DNA of 64,000 bases from Nicotiana tabacum (Eukaryota; Streptophyta; Magnoliopsida; Solanales; Solanaceae). The notes below the pieces were generated by a model, which was not told the origin of the DNA, did not search any database, and saw only the letters and a program-made list of their open reading frames with translations. The stretch spans positions 108,822,001-108,886,000 of the forward strand of contig NC_134102.1 of the NCBI RefSeq assembly GCF_000715075.1, in the 5' to 3' direction. Below, one piece after another: positions 59,697 to 64,000 of the stretch; the stretch's first letter is position 1; each line of letters begins with the position of its first letter. Position numbers and translations under genes: made by a program.

Positions 59697-62671
59697 TGTC
59701 ACGGCCCCAAATTCCCTCTGTATGACGTCGTGATGGCACCTAGTCTCTAAGACTAGGTAAGCCTAACAATTTGCGGAATAACTGAATATAAATTTGAAAT
59801 TAAATCCTTAACAACTGAAATAAATAAGTACTGCAACTTAAACAAATTACAACTCTCCAAAACCGGTAGAAATAAGTCACAAGCTTCTAAGGATTTATTC
59901 TAAGTGTCTCTATACACTAGAGTCTAAAGAGATTAAGGAAAGCAATATAATAAGGATAGAAGGGGACTCCGGGGTCTGCGGACTCTGGTAGATACACCTT
60001 GAAGTCTCCGCGTACGGCTAGTTCACTAATGCCTGGTCTGATAGGAAGTACCTGAATCTGCGCAAAAGAAATGTGCAGAAGCGTAGTATGAGTACACCAC
60101 AACGGTACCCAATAAGTGCCAAGCCTAACCTCGGTAGAGTAGTGACGAGGTTAGGTCAGGCCCTACTGGAAATAATAAAAAATAGGATGAAAATTTTAAC
60201 AATTTAATAATAATAATGACAATGGGGATGAATCAAGTAAGTAGTATGTCACAATTTAACTACACAAAATAAGGGCAAATAACACATCGCAGAAGGTAAA
60301 CAGAAATTTACAACTTTAAGAAAAATACCAAAAATAACCAAAGGCAATGCAGCCATAAAGAAATATCAACAAGGGCACTCCCGAGGTACCGCCTCGTAGT
60401 CCCAAATCATAAATAAATTCACAATATCTCATTTTCTTATATCACCGCGGGAGCCTTCACATTTAATTTTAAAGAAAATATTTTTTCCGAAATAGTATCC
60501 CGCGTTTTAGCCACCCTTATCACACCGCATGACTTCTAGTAGTTCCTCCACTAGTCACGCGTATCAAGCCACCTTTATCTCACCGCATGCGTTTCAACAC
60601 CCAGACCTTATACCATCGCATGCGTATCAATATCACAATATATCATAATTTGCACCTCGAGTGCCCAAATATTTCAACTTGCCAAAATAAATCAACAATA
60701 TTATTTTCATAATAAGGAGCTCACGGCTCAATCACAATTAATACAAAATCTCACAAAATATTCAGAAGTGAATAACTCAACAAAAAATAATATTTCACAA
60801 ATTTAACACCTTGCCTCAATACCAAATTTTTAATGTCAAATACTTCATATTAATAATAATTTAATTAAGAAATTCAACTTTCAAATAATGAGCACAGAAT
60901 AAAAGAAACAAAATTTTAACTATATAAGTAAAGCAATTAGTAGAAAAAATGTCAGGCAAATTTAAAATATAAAAATAGATCAATGATAATGAATATAACC
61001 GGATAAAATAATTTAATTAATGTGTAACAGAGATCTACACAATTTAAAATCAGAGTTTTTCACATTTAGACCGTGTACACACTCGTCACCTCGCGTACAC
61101 GATTTTCAACACATCACAATTATCATATCAATACAAATCTTAAGGGGAATTTCCCCTATACAAGGTTAGACAAGTCACTTACCTCGACTTGCGTAATTCT
61201 TTACTCTATTACGCTTTTGCCTCGCGAATTGACCTACGAAAGCCTCGTATCTAGTAACAATTAATTTGTTTCAATTAATACAAATTATTGGAATTAATTC
61301 CATATGAAAATACTAATTTTCCAACAAAAATCCGAAACTTAACTCAAAAATTACCAGTGAGACCCACGTCTCGAAACCCGACAAAAGTTATAAAATATGA
61401 ACGCACATTCAACCACGAGTCCAACCATATAATTTTTATCAAATTACGACATCAACTCGACCTCCAAATTTCAAATTCTTATTTTGAAATCTCTACGCAC
61501 AAATCCTCTAATTTTACCTCAAAAATATGTAATCTAGTCGAAATACTCAATGATAATCCAATATTATTGACTAAGAATGATCACAAATGACTTATCTCAA
61601 ATTTTCCCGTGAATTCTCTTTGAAAAATCGCCCAAAACCGTATAGAAAATGTCCAAAATGAGAGAAAATCTCGGACTCTTCGAATATATTCTGTCCAGGG
61701 CTTTTTCGCACATGCGACTCACTTAGTAGCATTTGCAGTCTCGTAGGTGCGGCCCAAAACTCCGCTTCTGCGATTGCCCATGAGACTGCCTCCACCTCTG
61801 CGGTGAGCCAAGCGCAGCCCGACTTCCTCACCATTTTAGCTTCTGCGATGCGTGTGCCGCTTCTGCGAGACATAGTCCGCTTCTGCGGACCTCTCGCATT
61901 TGCGATGCCAAGTTTGCTTCTGCGTGCTCGCACCTGCGAGCCAATTTCCGCAGGTGCAATTGCATTAGTAGGCAGCAACAAGTTTCAATTGTTCTAAGTC
62001 CAAATCTGATCCGTTAACCATCCGAAACTCACCCGAGGCTCCCGGGACCTCAACCAAATACACCAACAAGTCCTAAAACATTATACGAACTTAGTCGAAA
62101 CCTAAGATCACATCAAACAACGTTACAAACACGAATTATACCCCATTTCAAGTTTAATGAAACTAAGAAATTCCAACTTCTACATTCGATGCCGAAACCT
62201 ATCAAATCAAGTTCGATTGACCTCAAATTTTGTACACAAGTCATAAATGACATAACAGACCTATTCAAATTTGAAGAATCAGATTCTGACCCCGATATCA
62301 AAAAGTCAAATTCCTCGGTCAAACTTCCAAACTTAAATTTCTATTTTAGCCATTTCAAACCTAATTGAACTACGAACTTTCAAATAATTTTCCGGACGCG
62401 CTCCTAAGTCCAAAATCACTATACGGAGCTATTAGAATCATCGAAATTCTATTCTGAGGGTCGTTTACATATAAGTCAATATCCGGTCAACCTTTTCAAC
62501 TTAAGTTTTCATCCTTCAGACTAAGTGTCTCAATTTATTCCGAAACTTTATCGGACCCGAACTAACTACCCGGCAAGTCACAATACAACTATAAAGTACA
62601 AAATGAGCAGTAAATGGAGGGGGGAGGGGGACATGACTACAACTCTCAAAACAACTGGACGGGTCGTTACA
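59697..62671 (-). repeat. Solo LTR (2975 bp) with perfect TAACC target duplication
   Basis: It starts TGTCACGGCC and ends GGGTCGTTACA (plus strand), so it is a minus-oriented LTR of the same superfamily as the outer and inner elements. A perfect 5-bp duplication TAACC lies at 59692-59696 and 62672-62676. There is no internal region. A GC-richer stretch with many CTTCTGCG motifs lies at 61690-61960. Open frames inside, including the minus 61981-61592, are chance. Confidence 0.9.
61690..61960. repeat. CTTCTGCG-motif cluster in the solo LTR
   Basis: TCTGCG or its close variants (TTCTGCGA, CTCTGCGG, ACCTGCGA) recur every 10-30 bases. The position corresponds to the GTGCGGCCGCAC-rich zone of the related LTRs, suggesting the same module in diverged form. 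Confidence 0.6.
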
Positions 62672-62843
62672 TAACCTTAATTTATTCATTGAAAATATAA
62701 TAAATACTCCTAGATTTTTTATTACAAGGGCGACTTTAGAAGGAAAAAAAAAAAGATAACTCCTTCTTGAAATAGGAAAATATCAAATTTTATAAACCAC
62801 AAAAAAAGACCAAAAAATTAATTAAAATAGGCCGAAGGGAGTA

Positions 62844-64000
62844 TATTATGGATGTTATTGTGTTGTCTCCGTGTGAAAGAAGAATCATCTAGTTATAAAG
62901 GTCCACAACATTCATCCAAATTGCAAGAGCATAGTTGTACCAATAGAGTTACACCCCTCGAGACAAATTTGATCAAAATGACGAGTCAAAATCAGCCAAT
63001 CAATATTCGACAGAGAAAGCTAAGAGAAAACAGTACTAATATGTCTAATTAGAACCTTATTTGAATAGGAGAGCAGGGGGTAGATCTCGACAAGCATATG
63101 AAATCAATATCATTCAAAAACAAGTAAAATATCATATGATCAAAATCTTAACCACTTCCCCTTATTGCTGTCTTGTTGCTGAGGCATAAATGGGTACAAA
63201 ATCTTACCATAATCTATATTCCTTTTCTTTTACATCAACCCATTTTGGTTGTCAATGAAAGCGTATGCATCATTTCTTTTTTCACTTTATAAGAAAAGTT
63301 TACCCAGTAAATCATTGACGGTGTAAGCTTCGAGCCTTTCTACCTTTATATGCAGATATGCTTTAGCAGCCAGTTATCATTAAAATTATGATTAGAATTT
63401 CTAGATTTGGGAGTGTTAATATCGAATATAGCGCGGCCTTCGTTTTTAAAAGGGCTAAAACTAGCGCCTTTATTTTGTTTGTAATGAAAAGGAAAGAGAA
63501 GATCTTCAGCTAGGTTTTTCCGGGGAAGACTTTCTTGATTGCATCATTCTTCAACCATGCTTTAATATGCGGCTAAAGCCTCTCTAATGATAATGTATAT
63601 TACGCTCGAGGACTTTCGAGCCTTCTCTTGTACCAATGCCTATATTCCATTCTAGGAATAAGGTCAATTATTTTGTTGGTATGCGGAGATTTCTTTCGTT
63701 GTTACGACAACTGAGAGCAGTGCCGCTAAAATGATGGTAGTCAAGCTTGATATTAAGTCAAATTGCGTACTCAGAACAAACTACTTGACACTTTTGTATA
63801 AAACCTAAAAATAAGAGATTTGCTACAATGAAAATCTACTACATTATGGATTACCACAATGCTAATTTTATGGAAATAAGATATTCTACAAAAGAAATAT
63901 TAATGTCCAAGTTTGAGTAGTTAATTGAAAGAAAGTTATGTTATCGTACATACATTTCCAATAAATCAAAGTGCAAAAAAAATGTAGAAAGACGTTGATT
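62844..64000. other. Intergenic AT-rich DNA to the window end
   Basis: No gene, RNA or clear mobile element is recognisable. The longest frame (62852-63052) has no familiar motif. A somewhat GC-richer stretch at 63420-63730 has no coding signal that I can identify. Confidence 0.5.

Larger units (their letters stand above)
59598..62841. mobile_element. Stowaway MITE split by a solo LTR
   Basis: The left half is 59598-59696 and the right half 62677-62841, together about 264 bp. Ends CTCCTCCGATCCACTTTAAT and, reverse-complemented, CTCCCTTCGGCCTATTTTAA, each continue with TTAATTAATTTTTT. TA duplications flank at 59596-59597 and 62842-62843. The intervening 59697-62671 plus one TAACC copy is a later insertion. 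Confidence 0.8.

Noticed and set aside
61592..61981. 129-codon minus frame with alanine- and arginine-rich content
   Set aside because: It lies wholly inside a solo LTR over the CTTCTGCG cluster; the openness follows from base composition.

Overview
The window is nuclear DNA of a flowering plant, most probably a Solanaceae species and plausibly Nicotiana. The evidence is spliced plant genes with GT-AG introns, tobacco-type TS SINEs ending in TTG repeats, Stowaway and hAT elements, and several large Ty3/gypsy LTR families that start with a TGTAACGACCC-type end. The species assignment is inference from repeat types, not a search result.

Layout. Positions 1-8223 hold nested gypsy elements, all minus strand: a Tat-lineage gag-pol relic (3329-8223) is cut at its archaeal-type RNase H domain by a second LTR element (1061-3328 is its 5' LTR, and its body runs off the left edge). 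Positions 8224-10500 are AT-rich intergenic DNA with small repeats. Positions 10500-23300 are the only gene island, with two convergent genes. The first (12366-17816, plus, four coding exons, 629 aa) is a KEG-like protein kinase with C-terminal HERC2-like repeats and a transmembrane segment near the C-terminus. The second (23198-19277, minus, two coding exons, 766 aa) is a long coiled-coil protein resembling the plastid starch-granule initiation factor MRC/PII1. Positions 23500-30063 hold two Stowaway-like MITEs and two hAT-type DNA elements with 8-bp target duplications.

Positions 31149-56944 are one large nested block. An outer LTR retrotransposon (LTRs 31154-34126 and 53836-56939) is flanked by a perfect ATAAT duplication. 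Its internal region holds a second, pol-less element (35428-48764) and a probable solo LTR (50875-53280). The 3' LTR of the second element holds a broken copia element (36548-about 39979). Outer and inner elements share primer-binding site, leader and polypurine tract, but only the inner one retains gag. At 59697-62671 a solo LTR with a perfect TAACC duplication splits a Stowaway MITE (59598-62841).

Only the two island genes look functional. Other open frames are decayed transposon genes or chance frames in repeats. I saw no tRNA or rRNA gene, no CRISPR array, and no convincing new biochemical system. The most unusual content is the layered transposon architecture, several sharply defined element boundaries, and a KEG-like kinase whose HRD aspartate is replaced by asparagine.
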